Shown: positions 55,914-64,000 of the stretch, piece after piece
Layout: every line of letters begins with the position of its first letter
How positions within the stretch are numbered: the first letter of the stretch is position 1
Source: Burkholderia sp. HI2500
GTDB lineage: Bacteria > Pseudomonadota > Gammaproteobacteria > Burkholderiales > Burkholderiaceae
DNA: 64,000 nucleotides
Reading direction: 5' to 3'
NCBI RefSeq assembly: GCF_002223055.1
Contig: NZ_NKFL01000006.1
Location: 186,001 to 250,000 of the forward strand
Notes under the pieces: generated by a model
Databases searched by the model: none
Told to the model about the DNA's origin: nothing
Seen by the model: the letters and a program-made list of their open reading frames with translations, nothing else
Program-made: the position numbers and the translations under genes

Positions 55914-56798
55914 TTACGGAAACACCACCGTCCGATCCCCGTTCAGGAACACGCGCCGCTCGATGAACGCCTTCACCGCGCGTGCGAGCGTGAGCGATTC
56001 GACATCACGCCCGACCGCGAGCAGCTGCTCGGGGCGCAGCGCATGATCGACGCGCTCGACGACCTGCTCGATGATCGGGCCTTCGTCGAGATCGTCGGTG
56101 ACGAAGTGCGCGGTCGCGCCGATCAGCTTCACGCCGCGCGCATGCGCCTGGTGATACGGCTTCGCGCCCTTGAAGCCGGGCAGGAACGAATGATGGATGT
56201 TGATCGCCCGGTTCGCGAGCTTCGCGCTGGTTTCTTGCGACAGCACCTGCATGTAGCGCGCGAGGATCACGAGTTCGGCGCCGCTCGATTCGAAGAAGTC
56301 GAGCCACTGCGCTTCCTGCTGCGCCTTCGTCTCGGCCGTGATCGGGAAGTGGCGGAACGGCAGCCCGTGCTGCGCGGCGAGCGGCTCGAAGTCGGGATGG
56401 TTCGACACGATGCCGACGATGTCCATCTTCAGCTCGCCCATCCGCCAGCGGAACAGCAGGTCCGCGAGGCAGTGCTCGAGCTTCGACACCATGATCAGCA
56501 CCTTCGGCCGGGCGTTCACGTCGTGGATCGCCCACTGCATGTCGCCCTGATGGCCACCGAGCCCGGCCGCGATCGGTGCGAATTCGTGGCGCAGCGCATC
56601 GATCTGCAGCGTTTCATCCGTCGGATGAAACACGCAGCGCACGAAGAAGCGGTTGCTGAGATCGTCGTCGAACACGTTCAGCGCATCGACATAGCAGCGA
56701 TGGCGATCGAGAAAGCCGACGACGGCGGCGACCTGGCCGGCCGCGCTTGCGCACGACAGTGTCAGGACGAATTGATCGGGGCGGTGCTCGGCGGTCAT
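55914..56798 (-). CDS. purU: Formyltetrahydrofolate deformylase
   Basis: PurU (294 residues) hydrolyses 10-formyltetrahydrofolate to formate and tetrahydrofolate. An N-terminal ACT-type domain (FVLTLSCASAAGQVAAVVGF near 10-29) is followed by the formyltransferase-like domain with ILARYMQVLS near 207, NIHHSFLPGFKGAKPYHQA near 229-247 (catalytic Asn and His) and ATAHFVTDDLDEGPII near 257-272 (catalytic Asp). I chose the ATG at 56798, with CGAGGAA upstream. In the betaine pathway it can return free folate and prevent C1 overload. Confidence 0.92.
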   Translation of the reverse strand: MTAEHRPDQFVLTLSCASAAGQVAAVVGFLDRHRCYVDALNVFDDDLSNRFFVRCVFHPTDETLQIDALRHEFAPIAAGLGGHQGDMQWAIHDVNARPKVLIMVSKLEHCLADLLFRWRMGELKMDIVGIVSNHPDFEPLAAQHGLPFRHFPITAETKAQQEAQWLDFFESSGAELVILARYMQVLSQETSAKLANRAINIHHSFLPGFKGAKPYHQAHARGVKLIGATAHFVTDDLDEGPIIEQVVERVDHALRPEQLLAVGRDVESLTLARAVKAFIERRVFLNGDRTVVFP

Positions 56799-56967
56799 GA
56801 GATTCCTCGGATGGCATGGGCGCACGTCCGTGCGGCGGCGCACGAAAGCGCCGCGCCGCGCGGGTTGCGGGAGGCTCAAGTAAATCAGGACGATTTCGGG
56901 GCGGATAGAACCAACGCGCCGTGTGGCTGGTATCGGCGCGCCAGCACGCGGGGGCAGGGGGCGCCCG

Positions 56968-57873
56968 TCAAGCGCTCGCGCACGCGTCGAGCAGCCAGCG
57001 CCGGAACACGTGGGTCGCGTCCGGCTCGGGCCGCTGCGGCGGCCGCACCAGGAAGTAGCCGCGCGACGTGACGACCGGCGCGTCGACGAGCTTCACGAGC
57101 TGCCCCGACGCGACGAGTTCGTCGACGAGCGGCGACCAGCCGAGCGCGACGCCTTCGCCGAGCAGCGCCGCATGGATCACGAGCGCGTAGCTGTTGAAGG
57201 TCACGCCGCGCGCGGCGACGGCCGTATCGAGGCCGTGCGCGTCGAACCAGCCGGACCACGACAGCCAGCGCTCGGGGCGCGTCGGCTGCACGTGCAGCAA
57301 CGGCAGGGCCGGCAGGTGCTCGGCCCGCGCGACGTGCGGGTGCGCGTCACGGAACGCGGGCGAGCAGACAGGCGTGACCGATTCCGGAAAGAGTCGCGCG
57401 GCGGTGCACGATGGCCAGTGGCCGTCGCCGAACAGGATCGCGATGTCGCCGTGGTCGCGCTGCGCGTCGTAATCCTGTGATGTCACGACGCGCACGTCGA
57501 CATCCGGCATCACGCGCTTCAGCCCGGCCAGGCGGGGCATCAGCCAGTAGGTCGCGAAGCCGAAGTCGGTGACGATCGTGAGCGCGCCGTGCTCGCGGCG
57601 CGCGCGCAGGGTCGCGGTCGCGCCGCGCAGCGTGTCGAGGCTCAGCCGCACGGCTTCGTACAGGCACTCGCCGTCGGCCGTCAGCGTGACGCCGCGCGGG
57701 CTGCGCTCGAACAGCGGCACGCCCAGTTCGGCCTCGAGCTGGAACACCTGCTGGCTCACGGCCGGCTGCGTGGAGCCGAGCTCGCGCGCGGCGGCCGTGA
57801 AGCTCGCGAGCCGGGCGGCCGATTCGAACGCGCGCAGCGCCTGCATCGACGGTAACGGTTCGGATTTCGACAT
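56968..57873 (-). CDS. LysR-type regulator of choline sulfate utilisation
   Basis: This 301-residue LysR regulator has an N-terminal helix-turn-helix LPSMQALRAFESAARLASFT to STQPAVSQQVFQLEAELG, near residues 7-50. The effector domain starts near 90 with GALTIVTDFGFATYWLMPRL. It is divergent from betC and choX, the standard arrangement for the choline-sulfate regulator in proteobacteria, so activation of those genes in response to choline sulfate or choline is likely. I chose the ATG at 57873 (AGAGAGA upstream). A GGCCC-N5-GGGCC repeat lies just upstream. Confidence 0.85.
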   Translation of the reverse strand: MSKSEPLPSMQALRAFESAARLASFTAAARELGSTQPAVSQQVFQLEAELGVPLFERSPRGVTLTADGECLYEAVRLSLDTLRGATATLRARREHGALTIVTDFGFATYWLMPRLAGLKRVMPDVDVRVVTSQDYDAQRDHGDIAILFGDGHWPSCTAARLFPESVTPVCSPAFRDAHPHVARAEHLPALPLLHVQPTRPERWLSWSGWFDAHGLDTAVAARGVTFNSYALVIHAALLGEGVALGWSPLVDELVASGQLVKLVDAPVVTSRGYFLVRPPQRPEPDATHVFRRWLLDACASA

Positions 57874-57886
57874 AAGTCTCTCTAAT

Positions 57887-57901
57887 GGCCCCATAAGGGC
57901 C
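57887..57901. promoter_or_regulatory. Candidate LysR operator between regulator and betC
   Basis: GGCCC-CATAA-GGGCC (57887-57901) is a perfect 5-bp inverted repeat with a 5-bp spacer, 14 bp upstream of the LysR start codon. Its position suggests autoregulation, but the site is short and GC-rich and could be coincidental. Confidence 0.4.
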
Positions 57902-58149
57902 GGACGCCTACCCGCGCGAATTCGGGCGGGTGATAGTGCTTCGGACGGTGCGGTACCTGCGCTTCGCGGCCTGCTTCAAAACCTGCTTTCAAAGCCCGCT
58001 TCACGGGCGCCGCGCCACGCATTCCGCGATTCTAGCCAGCGCGGCTCGCCCGTGCGGCACTTTCGTCGAGCCGCTTCCGTCATGCCGGACGTCCCGCTGC
58101 GCGAGCGGCGCGCCGGTCCATTCGAACACCGTTTTCCCCACGACAGCCG

Positions 58150-59685
58150 ATGACGAACCCGACACCCAACATCCTGATCCTGATGGCCGACCAGCTCACG
58201 CCGTTCGCGCTGCCGGCTTACGGCAATCGCGTCGCGCGCACGCCGACGCTGGACCGTCTCGCCGCGCAAGGCGTGGTGTTCGACGCCGCGTACTGCGCGA
58301 GCCCGCTGTGCGCGCCGTCGCGCTTCTCGCTGCTGACGGGCAAGCTGCCGTCGGGGATCGGCGCCTACGATAACGCCGCCGAATTGCCGGCGCAAACGCT
58401 GACCTTCGCGCACTACCTGCGCGCTGGCGGCTACCGGACGATGCTGTCCGGCAAGATGCATTTCTGCGGGCCCGACCAGCTGCACGGCTTCGAGGAGCGC
58501 CTCACGACCGACATCTATCCGGCCGATTTCGGCTGGGTGCCCGACTGGGACAGTCCGACCGAGCGGCCGAGCTGGTATCACAACATGAGTTCGGTGCTGG
58601 AGGCCGGCCCGTGCGTGCGCACGAACCAGCTCGATTTCGACGACGAGGTCACGTTCGCCGCGAAGCAGAAGCTGTACGACGTCGCGCGCGAGCGCGCGGC
58701 CGGGCACGATGCGCGGCCGTTCTGCATGGTCGTGTCGCTGACCCATCCGCACGACCCGTATGCGATCACGCGCGACTACTGGGATCTGTACCGCGACGAA
58801 GAAATCGACATGCCGGCCGTGTACCTCGATGCGGCCGAAAGCGACCCGCATTCGCAGCGGCTGCGCTTCGTCTGCGAGAACGACCGCACGCCGCCCACCG
58901 ATGCGCAGATCCGCGCCGCGCGCCGCGCTTACTACGGCGCGACGTCCTACGTCGACGCTCAGTTCGGCAGCGTGCTGGCCGCGCTCGAACAATGCGGATT
59001 CGCCGACGATACGATCGTGATCGTCACGTCCGACCACGGCGACATGCTTGGCGAACGCGGGCTCTGGTACAAGATGACGTTCTTCGAAGGCGGCTGCCGC
59101 GTGCCGCTGATCGTCCATGCGCCGGGCCGCTTCGACGCCGCGCGCGTGCGCGGGCCCGTGTCGCACGTCGACCTGCTGCCGACGCTCGTCGACCTCGCCG
59201 GCGCCGCGCCGGCCGGCGGCTGGCCCGACCCGGTCGATGGCGCGAGCCTGGTGCCGCACCTGCACGGCACGCCGGCGCACGACGTCGCGCTCGGCGAATA
59301 TCTGGCGGAAGGCGCGGTTGCGCCGGTCGTGATGATCCGCAGCGGCGACTGGAAGTACGTGCATTGCCCGCTCGATCCCGACCAGCTGTACAACCTGTCG
59401 GACGACCCGCGCGAGCTGACGAACCTGGCCGACACGCCGGAAGCGGCCGACGTGCTTGCCGCGTTCCGCGCGCAAGCCGCGCAGCGCTGGAACCTGCCCG
59501 AGCTGGACCGGCAGGTGCGCGCGAGCCAGCGGCGCCGACGCTTTCATTACGCGGCCACGACGCAGGGCCGCATTCAGGCGTGGGACTGGCAGCCGTTCAC
59601 CGACGCGAGCCAGCGCTACATGCGCAATCACATCGAACTCGACACGCTCGAGGCGATGGCGCGGTTTCCGCGAGTCGGGCGCTGA
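58150..59685 (+). CDS. betC: Choline-sulfatase
   Basis: BetC (511 residues) hydrolyses choline-O-sulfate to choline and sulfate in the cytoplasm. PNILILMADQLTPFALPAYG (residues 6-25) has the metal-binding Asp. The sulfatase motif CAPSR (54-58) holds Cys54, which is converted to formylglycine. SDHGDMLGERGLWYKMTFFEG near 297-317 (given here as family region) holds further metal ligands, and the tail RRRRFHYAATTQGRIQAWDW is typical of choline-sulfatases. It feeds choline to betAB. It is divergent from its LysR regulator and followed 45 bp later by choX. Confidence 0.93.
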   Translation: MTNPTPNILILMADQLTPFALPAYGNRVARTPTLDRLAAQGVVFDAAYCASPLCAPSRFSLLTGKLPSGIGAYDNAAELPAQTLTFAHYLRAGGYRTMLSGKMHFCGPDQLHGFEERLTTDIYPADFGWVPDWDSPTERPSWYHNMSSVLEAGPCVRTNQLDFDDEVTFAAKQKLYDVARERAAGHDARPFCMVVSLTHPHDPYAITRDYWDLYRDEEIDMPAVYLDAAESDPHSQRLRFVCENDRTPPTDAQIRAARRAYYGATSYVDAQFGSVLAALEQCGFADDTIVIVTSDHGDMLGERGLWYKMTFFEGGCRVPLIVHAPGRFDAARVRGPVSHVDLLPTLVDLAGAAPAGGWPDPVDGASLVPHLHGTPAHDVALGEYLAEGAVAPVVMIRSGDWKYVHCPLDPDQLYNLSDDPRELTNLADTPEAADVLAAFRAQAAQRWNLPELDRQVRASQRRRRFHYAATTQGRIQAWDWQPFTDASQRYMRNHIELDTLEAMARFPRVGR

Positions 59686-59730
59686 GCGTACCGCATCGCG
59701 ATCATTGAGGAACGACGGAGGAAGCGAACC

Positions 59731-60699
59731 ATGAAACGGCAACGCAATGCAGCAATCCGAAGGATCGGCGCGGCGCTCGCCGCCGCCGCGTGCCTGATGA
59801 CGACGCAGGCCGCGCACGCGGCCGACCCGCAGGCGTGCGGCGACGTGAAGATGGCGGCGCCCGGCTGGACCGACATCGATGCGACGAACGCGATGGCGGG
59901 CGTCGTGCTGAAGGCGCTCGGCTATCGGCAGGACGTGGCGAACCTGTCGGTGCCGATCACGTACCAGGGGCTCAAGAAAGGGCAGGTCGACGTGTTCCTC
60001 GGCAACTGGATGCCCGCGCAGGCGCCGCTCGTGAAGCCGTTCGTCGACGAGAAATCGATCGACGTGCTGCACGCGAACCTGAGCGGCGCGAAATTCACGC
60101 TCGCGGTGCCCGATTACGTGGCGGCTGCCGGCGTGCATACGTTCGCCGATCTCGCGCGCCATGCGGACCGCTTCGGCGGCAAGATCTACGGGATCGAGCC
60201 CGGCGCGCCCGCGAACCAGAACATCAAGCGGCTGCTGTCCGACCACGTGCTCGGGTCCGCGAACTGGTCGCTCGTCGAATCGAGCGAGACGGGCATGCTC
60301 ACGCAGGTCGAGCGCGCGGTGCGCGACAAGCGCTGGATCGTGTTTCTCGCGTGGGAGCCGCACCTGATGAACACGAAGTTCCACCTGACCTACCTGTCGG
60401 GCGGCGATGCGTATTTCGGCCCGAACTACGGCGGTGCGACGGTCAATACGGTCACGCGTGCCGGGTTCGCCGGCCAGTGCACGAACCTCGCCAGGCTGTT
60501 CCGGCAGATGACGTTCTCCGTCGACGTCGAGAACCGGATGATCGCCGACATGCTCGACCACAAGACGTCGGCCGCGCTCGCGGCGCAGCATGCGTTGAAG
60601 GCCGACCCGGCGCTGGTCGCCGGCTGGCTCGACGGCGTGACGACGGCGGCCGGCGCACCGGGCCTGCCGGCCGTGCGCGCGGCCCTCGACGGCCGCTGA
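59731..60699 (+). CDS. choX: Choline ABC transporter substrate-binding protein
   Basis: ChoX is a 322-residue periplasmic binding protein of the OpuAC/ChoX type. The signal peptide is Ala-rich and ends AAHA near residue 30. A Cys pair (ADPQACGD; AGQCTNLARL) may form the disulfide typical of ChoX. Aromatic residues suited to a choline pocket occur in APGWTDI, GNWMPAQ, AWEPH and FGPNYGG. The usual partners choW and choV are not downstream; a porin follows instead, so it is orphaned here. GGAGGAAGC precedes the ATG. Confidence 0.9.
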   Translation: MKRQRNAAIRRIGAALAAAACLMTTQAAHAADPQACGDVKMAAPGWTDIDATNAMAGVVLKALGYRQDVANLSVPITYQGLKKGQVDVFLGNWMPAQAPLVKPFVDEKSIDVLHANLSGAKFTLAVPDYVAAAGVHTFADLARHADRFGGKIYGIEPGAPANQNIKRLLSDHVLGSANWSLVESSETGMLTQVERAVRDKRWIVFLAWEPHLMNTKFHLTYLSGGDAYFGPNYGGATVNTVTRAGFAGQCTNLARLFRQMTFSVDVENRMIADMLDHKTSAALAAQHALKADPALVAGWLDGVTTAAGAPGLPAVRAALDGR

Positions 60700-60958
60700 T
60701 TTCCTCCCTTCCGGCGGCCGGTTTTTACCGTGCCGCCTGTCTACGTGTTTTCCCGATCCGTCGCATCGTGACCATTTAGTGTCGCCTTCAGACGGGTGAC
60801 CCGAAATATGGGTTTGTATTTTTCGCCAATGGCTGCGTTATTGCGGAAAACGAAATACCAAAGCCAGCGGGCGTACCGAAATCGAATCCACCGGCGCATC
60901 GCGGCACGCGCCGGGACGAGATTCTATCCATCGAACGGTTCAGGGAGGGTGGTCGATA

Positions 60959-62098
60959 ATGAAGCATACGAAAGTTGCCGTAGCCGCCGCGCTTGCATGC
61001 GCGGCCTGTATTCCCGCCATTGGCCATGCGCAAAGCAGCGTGACGCTGTACGGGATTCTCGACGCCGGCATCACGTACGTGAACAACACGGGCGGCTCGC
61101 ACGTGGTCAAGTTCGACGACGGCGTCGCGTACGGGAACCGCTTCGGCCTCAAGGGCACGGAAGATCTCGGCGGCGGCCTGAAGGCCGTGTTCACGCTCGA
61201 GAGCGGCTTCCACCTCGGCAACGGGCAACTCGGCTTCGGCGGCGCGGAGTTCGGCCGCCAGGCGTATGTCGGCCTGCAGAACGACTGGGGCACGCTGTCG
61301 TTCGGCAACCAGCTCGACATCACGAACGAGCTCGTATCGATCTACAACATCTCCGCGTGGGGCAGCGGCTATGCGATCCACCAGGGCGACTTCGACCGCT
61401 TCAACGGCGACCGCCTGCCGAACTCGGTGAAGTTCCTGTCGAACGACCTGAGCGGCTTCAAGTTCGGCGCGATGTACTCGTTCGGCAACGTCGCGGGCAA
61501 CTTCCACCGCAACAGCGCGTGGAGCGCGGGCGCGAGCTTCACGAAGGGCGACTTCTCGATCGGCGCCGCGTACACGCGCCTGAACAACCCGAACGGCATC
61601 TATGCGTTCGACCCGTACGCGATGATCGGCACGCACACGTTCCTCGGCCAGCAGACCGTCACCGTCGATCCGGCGACCGGCGCCCGCACCGACCTGTTCT
61701 CGAACACCGCGATGGACGTCGACAGCCAGGGCACGTTCGGCATCGGCACCAGCTACACGATCGGCAAGCTGACGCTCGACGCCAACTACTCGTACACGAC
61801 GATCAAGGGCTTCGGCCAGTCGTCGCACATGCAGGTGTACGAAGGTGGCGGCCTGTACCAGTTCACGCCGGCGCTGAGCCTCATCGCGGGCTACCAGCAC
61901 ACGCGCTTCGAAGGCCACCACTGGAACCAGGGCACGGCCGGCCTGCACTACCTGCTGTCGAAGCGCACCGACATCTACATCTCCGGCGATTACCTGCGCG
62001 CGTCGCAAGGCGTCGATGCGGTGATCGGCTACAGCTTCACGCCGTCGACGACGCAGACGCAGGCCGACGTGCGGATCGGGATGCGGCATTCGTTCTGA
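60959..62098 (+). CDS. Gram-negative general porin
   Basis: This 379-residue outer-membrane porin is of the Burkholderia/Neisseria type. The signal peptide is residues 1-24 (GHA before QSS). The mature start SSVTLYGILDAGITYVNN, the internal GLKGTEDLGGGLKAVFTLESGF (first conserved block, near 58-79), and the terminal IGMRHSF are typical, and the final Phe fits a BAM signal. It should form a trimeric 16-strand channel. AGGGAGGG lies 9 nt before the ATG. It could supply outer-membrane entry for choline-type solutes given its place after choX, but that is only inference. A strong terminator follows. Confidence 0.92.
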   Translation: MKHTKVAVAAALACAACIPAIGHAQSSVTLYGILDAGITYVNNTGGSHVVKFDDGVAYGNRFGLKGTEDLGGGLKAVFTLESGFHLGNGQLGFGGAEFGRQAYVGLQNDWGTLSFGNQLDITNELVSIYNISAWGSGYAIHQGDFDRFNGDRLPNSVKFLSNDLSGFKFGAMYSFGNVAGNFHRNSAWSAGASFTKGDFSIGAAYTRLNNPNGIYAFDPYAMIGTHTFLGQQTVTVDPATGARTDLFSNTAMDVDSQGTFGIGTSYTIGKLTLDANYSYTTIKGFGQSSHMQVYEGGGLYQFTPALSLIAGYQHTRFEGHHWNQGTAGLHYLLSKRTDIYISGDYLRASQGVDAVIGYSFTPSTTQTQADVRIGMRHSF

Positions 62099-62146
62099 GC
62101 GGGATGGGGTGGGGCAGCGACGTCTTCAGCGAGCGGTCTCTCTTTG

Positions 62147-62174
62147 GCGCGAACCTCGGTTCGCGCTTTTTTTT
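62147..62174 (+). terminator. Intrinsic terminator after the porin gene
   Basis: GCGCGAACC pairs with GGTTCGCGC, closing on a CTCG tetraloop, followed by eight T. It is a textbook factor-independent terminator. Confidence 0.9.
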
Positions 62175-62254
62175 GCCGGCGTGAGCGGGCACGAAAGCCG
62201 TCCGTCCCGTGCCGGCAGCCTGGCCCCCACCGGGGGAGCAGCGCTCGGATGGTA

Positions 62255-62284
62255 TTGACCATTGCCGTCTATAGGCGCTAGCAT
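62255..62284 (+). promoter_or_regulatory. Candidate promoter of cysS leader
   Basis: TTGACC (62255-62260) is spaced 18 nt from TAGCAT (62279-62284). Transcription would start at about 62290-62293, essentially at the ATG of the leader ORF at 62292, which would make that mRNA leaderless at its 5' end. Confidence 0.5.
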
Positions 62285-62291
62285 CGTCCGC

Positions 62292-62369
62292 ATGCTTGAT
62301 CTCGCCATTTCCCCCTCCTCGTTCATCGGTGCATGTTGTCAGAACATGCCAGGGGGACGTTGCGTCTAG
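62292..62369 (+). CDS. Cysteine-codon leader peptide of cysS (25 residues)
   Basis: An ATG at 62292 opens a 25-codon ORF ending at TAG 62367-62369. The second half encodes GACCQNMPGGRCV: two adjacent Cys codons (TGT TGT at 62334-62339) and one more (TGC at 62361-62363). Cys is a rare amino acid, and the ORF lies directly ahead of a terminator hairpin and a cysteinyl-tRNA synthetase gene, the layout of a classical amino-acid attenuator. No Shine-Dalgarno sequence precedes it, but the candidate promoter would place the 5' end of the mRNA almost at the ATG, as for leaderless trpL of alphaproteobacteria. Confidence 0.6.
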   Translation: MLDLAISPSSFIGACCQNMPGGRCV

Positions 62370-62383
62370 CGAATTCGCTAAAC
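62331..62383 (+). promoter_or_regulatory. Leader hairpins of the proposed cysS attenuator
   Basis: Hairpin 1: GCATGTT (62331-62337) with AACATGC (62343-62349) surrounds the tandem Cys codons. Hairpin 2: the perfect 14-bp palindrome TAGCGAATTCGCTA (62367-62380) begins at the leader stop codon. An alternative duplex can be drawn by eye between about 62348-62363 and 62390-62405, with mismatches and G-U pairs; it would invade the base of the terminator stem. Confidence 0.5.
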
Positions 62384-62402
62384 ATTCAAGCAATCGCCTT
62401 CC

Positions 62403-62440
62403 GGCCGCCTGTGATGCAAGACAGGCGGCCTTTTTGTTTT
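62403..62440 (+). terminator. Terminator/attenuator hairpin in cysS leader
   Basis: GGCCGCCTGT (62403-62412) pairs perfectly with ACAGGCGGCC (62421-62430), loop of 8, followed by TTTTTGTTTT. It is a strong intrinsic terminator placed 31 nt before the cysS start codon, so cysS can only be expressed from the upstream promoter by read-through. Confidence 0.85.
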
Positions 62441-62471
62441 TGGGCCGACACTTTCCAGACGGAGAAACTCG

Positions 62472-63884
62472 ATGCCGCTTGCGCTGTATGACACCTGGTC
62501 GCGTACCGTGCGCTCCTTCACGCCTATCCGGGCCGGGCAGGTCGGCATGTATTGCTGCGGCCCGACGGTCTACGACGATGCCCACATCGGCAACCTGAGA
62601 ACCTACGTGTTCGAGGACCTCCTGCGCCGCGTACTGGAGCGCAACGGCTACGCGGTTCGGCACGTCGTCAATATCACCGACGTCGGCCATCTGACGTCGG
62701 ATGCGGACGAAGGCGAAGACAAGATGGAGAAGGGCAGCCGTCGGACCGGCGAATCGGCATGGGCCATCGCGCGGCGCTACACCGACGCGTTCGTCCGGGA
62801 CTGGCACGCGCTCAACCTGCTCGAGCCGACGGTGTGGTGCCGCGCCACCGATCACATCGCCGAACAGATCGCGTTCATCGATACGCTTGACCGGGCCGGC
62901 TACGTCTATCGGACGGACGACGGCCTCTACTTCGACACCAGTCGGCAGGACGACTACGGGTATCTCGCGCGGCTGGACCGCGCGGGGTTGCAGGCGGGCA
63001 AGCGGGTGGCATTGGGCGGAAAGCGGAGCATCACGGATTTTGCGTTGTGGAAGTTCAGCCCGGCCGGCGTCAAGCGGCAAATGGAATGGGACAGCCCGTG
63101 GGGGCGCGGCTTTCCAGGCTGGCATATCGAATGCTCGGCGATGTCGGCGAAGTATCTCGGGACGTTGTTCGATATCCATTGCGGCGGCGAGGATCATATC
63201 GCCGTGCATCACAGCAACGAGATCGCGCAGACGCGGGCGGCCCACGGCACGCAGCTCGCGAACTACTGGATGCACGGGCACTTCCTGACGCTCGACGCCG
63301 ATACGAAGATGTCGAAGTCGAGCGGCGACTTCGTTCGTCTGCAGACCTTGCAGAGCCGCGGTGTCGATCCGCTCGCGTACCGCTATCTGTGCCTGACGGC
63401 CCATTATCGAAGCAAGCTGCATTTCACGTGGGCGTCGCTCGACGCGGCGCACACCGCGCTGAATCGACTGCGGCACCTCCATGCCGGCTGGCCGGACGGC
63501 GGGCGGGTCGATGCGGATTTCGCGGCGCGCTTCGATGCCGAAGTGAACGAGGACCTGAACCTGCCGAGGGCGCTCGCGGTGCTGTGGGATTTGGTCAGGA
63601 GCAACCTGCCGCCTACCACCCTGAAAGCGACCGTCGACAGCTTCGACGCGGTTCTGGGCCTCGGGTTGCGCGAATGGCGGCCGGTTGCGTTCGACGTTCC
63701 GGAACATGTCCGCGGGTTGCTCGGTGAGCGTGAGCGCGCGAGGGCGGACAAGGACTGGGCGCAAGCCGACCGGATTCGGGCAGCGTTGAGCGCCGAGGGC
63801 TGGAGAGTCGAGGACACGCCGGAAGGGCAACGTCTGTTCGGCATCGCGATGGGTTCGAGCGATACAGGTGGCCTGCCGCAGTAA
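62472..63884 (+). CDS. cysS: Cysteinyl-tRNA synthetase
   Basis: CysRS is a 470-residue class I aminoacyl-tRNA synthetase that charges tRNA-Cys. The HIGH-type motif appears as HIGN (38-41) and the KMSKS motif is intact at 279-283. Zinc ligands fit the known spacing: Cys29, Cys221 (in WHIECSAMS), His246 and Glu250. The anticodon-binding C-terminal domain is present to about 455. It may be a second cysS copy, since this window otherwise looks accessory, but that is inferred. It is preceded by the Cys-codon leader ORF and terminator. GGAG lies 8 nt before the ATG. Confidence 0.93.
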   Translation: MPLALYDTWSRTVRSFTPIRAGQVGMYCCGPTVYDDAHIGNLRTYVFEDLLRRVLERNGYAVRHVVNITDVGHLTSDADEGEDKMEKGSRRTGESAWAIARRYTDAFVRDWHALNLLEPTVWCRATDHIAEQIAFIDTLDRAGYVYRTDDGLYFDTSRQDDYGYLARLDRAGLQAGKRVALGGKRSITDFALWKFSPAGVKRQMEWDSPWGRGFPGWHIECSAMSAKYLGTLFDIHCGGEDHIAVHHSNEIAQTRAAHGTQLANYWMHGHFLTLDADTKMSKSSGDFVRLQTLQSRGVDPLAYRYLCLTAHYRSKLHFTWASLDAAHTALNRLRHLHAGWPDGGRVDADFAARFDAEVNEDLNLPRALAVLWDLVRSNLPPTTLKATVDSFDAVLGLGLREWRPVAFDVPEHVRGLLGERERARADKDWAQADRIRAALSAEGWRVEDTPEGQRLFGIAMGSSDTGGLPQ

Positions 63885-64000
63885 AGCGCGCGGGCCGCCT
63901 GCATCGGAAGATCCTGTAGCCGGGCATCGACCCGGCGGCCGCGATCGGCGTGGCCGCCGGAATCGTCGGCACCCACACCTGCGGCCCGTTTTTCGCGGTT

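Noticed and set aside
63920..64000. A hydrophobic open frame after a TAG at 63917, running off the window (ending THTCGPFFAV).
   Set aside because: It has no start codon or ribosome-binding site in the window and is only 27 codons. It could be the remains of a membrane protein but cannot be supported.

Overview
The window is GC-rich, tightly packed DNA. Its gene content points to the genus Burkholderia, most likely a Burkholderia cepacia complex or related species, and probably a secondary chromosome. The markers are the Burkholderia-type rhamnolipid cluster, the glycine betaine catabolic block, paired exported lipoproteins next to OmpW, a Burkholderia-type porin and strong G/C third-position codon bias. 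The genus is inferred from remembered family content, not from a database search. No rRNA, tRNA, insertion sequence, integrase or CRISPR array was seen.

Layout. 1-7.9 kb: mixed small functions. These are a truncated unknown gene, an exported alpha/beta hydrolase divergent from a TetR regulator, a YciI-like protein, a small basic protein, a frameshifted MBL-fold hydrolase, an MFS permease behind a leader hairpin, an ABC-2 exporter and a cupin. 8.4-15 kb: a surface/secreted protein island with two paralogous lipoproteins, OmpW, two tandem PraB-like secreted proteins and an unknown protein. 15.1-17.7 kb: a 12-copy 8-bp repeat, then a glycolipid-synthase / membrane protein / exported phosphatase operon. 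17.7-21.6 kb: betA-betB-betI (choline to glycine betaine). 22.3-30.8 kb: rhamnolipid synthesis and export (rhlA, a methyltransferase-like membrane protein, rhlB, EmrB-type MFS, rhlC, NodT, EmrA). 31-40 kb: fdhA, a class I aldolase, a LysR regulator, an EamA exporter, a zinc-ribbon membrane protein, a MocR regulator and a secreted propeller/discoidin protein. 40-55.8 kb: GbdR-like regulator divergent from glyA, dipeptidase, a V4R-like protein, dgcA, dgcB, two ETF subunits, gbcA, gbcB, a betaine-type binding protein and an APC permease. 55.9-60.7 kb: purU, then the choline-sulfate regulator divergent from betC and choX. 61-64 kb: a porin and a cysteinyl-tRNA synthetase behind an apparent cysteine attenuator.

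How the genes fit together. Most of the right half forms one pathway. Choline-O-sulfate (betC) gives choline, which BetA and BetB turn into glycine betaine. GbcAB demethylates that to dimethylglycine, and DgcAB with the ETF pair takes it to sarcosine. The demethylations release formaldehyde or C1 units, which FdhA, GlyA and PurU can handle. Two orphan substrate-binding proteins (near 53 kb and 60 kb) lack permease and ATPase genes here, and no sarcosine oxidase operon is present, so those parts must lie elsewhere.

The most interesting by-eye signals are these: a 25-codon leader ORF with three Cys codons plus a terminator in front of cysS; a near-perfect 37-bp palindrome at 305-341; a terminator-like hairpin inside the leader of the MFS gene at 5251-5289; the 8-bp tandem repeat; a one-base frameshift in an oxygen-binding-type MBL protein; and the lipoprotein/OmpW/PraB island.
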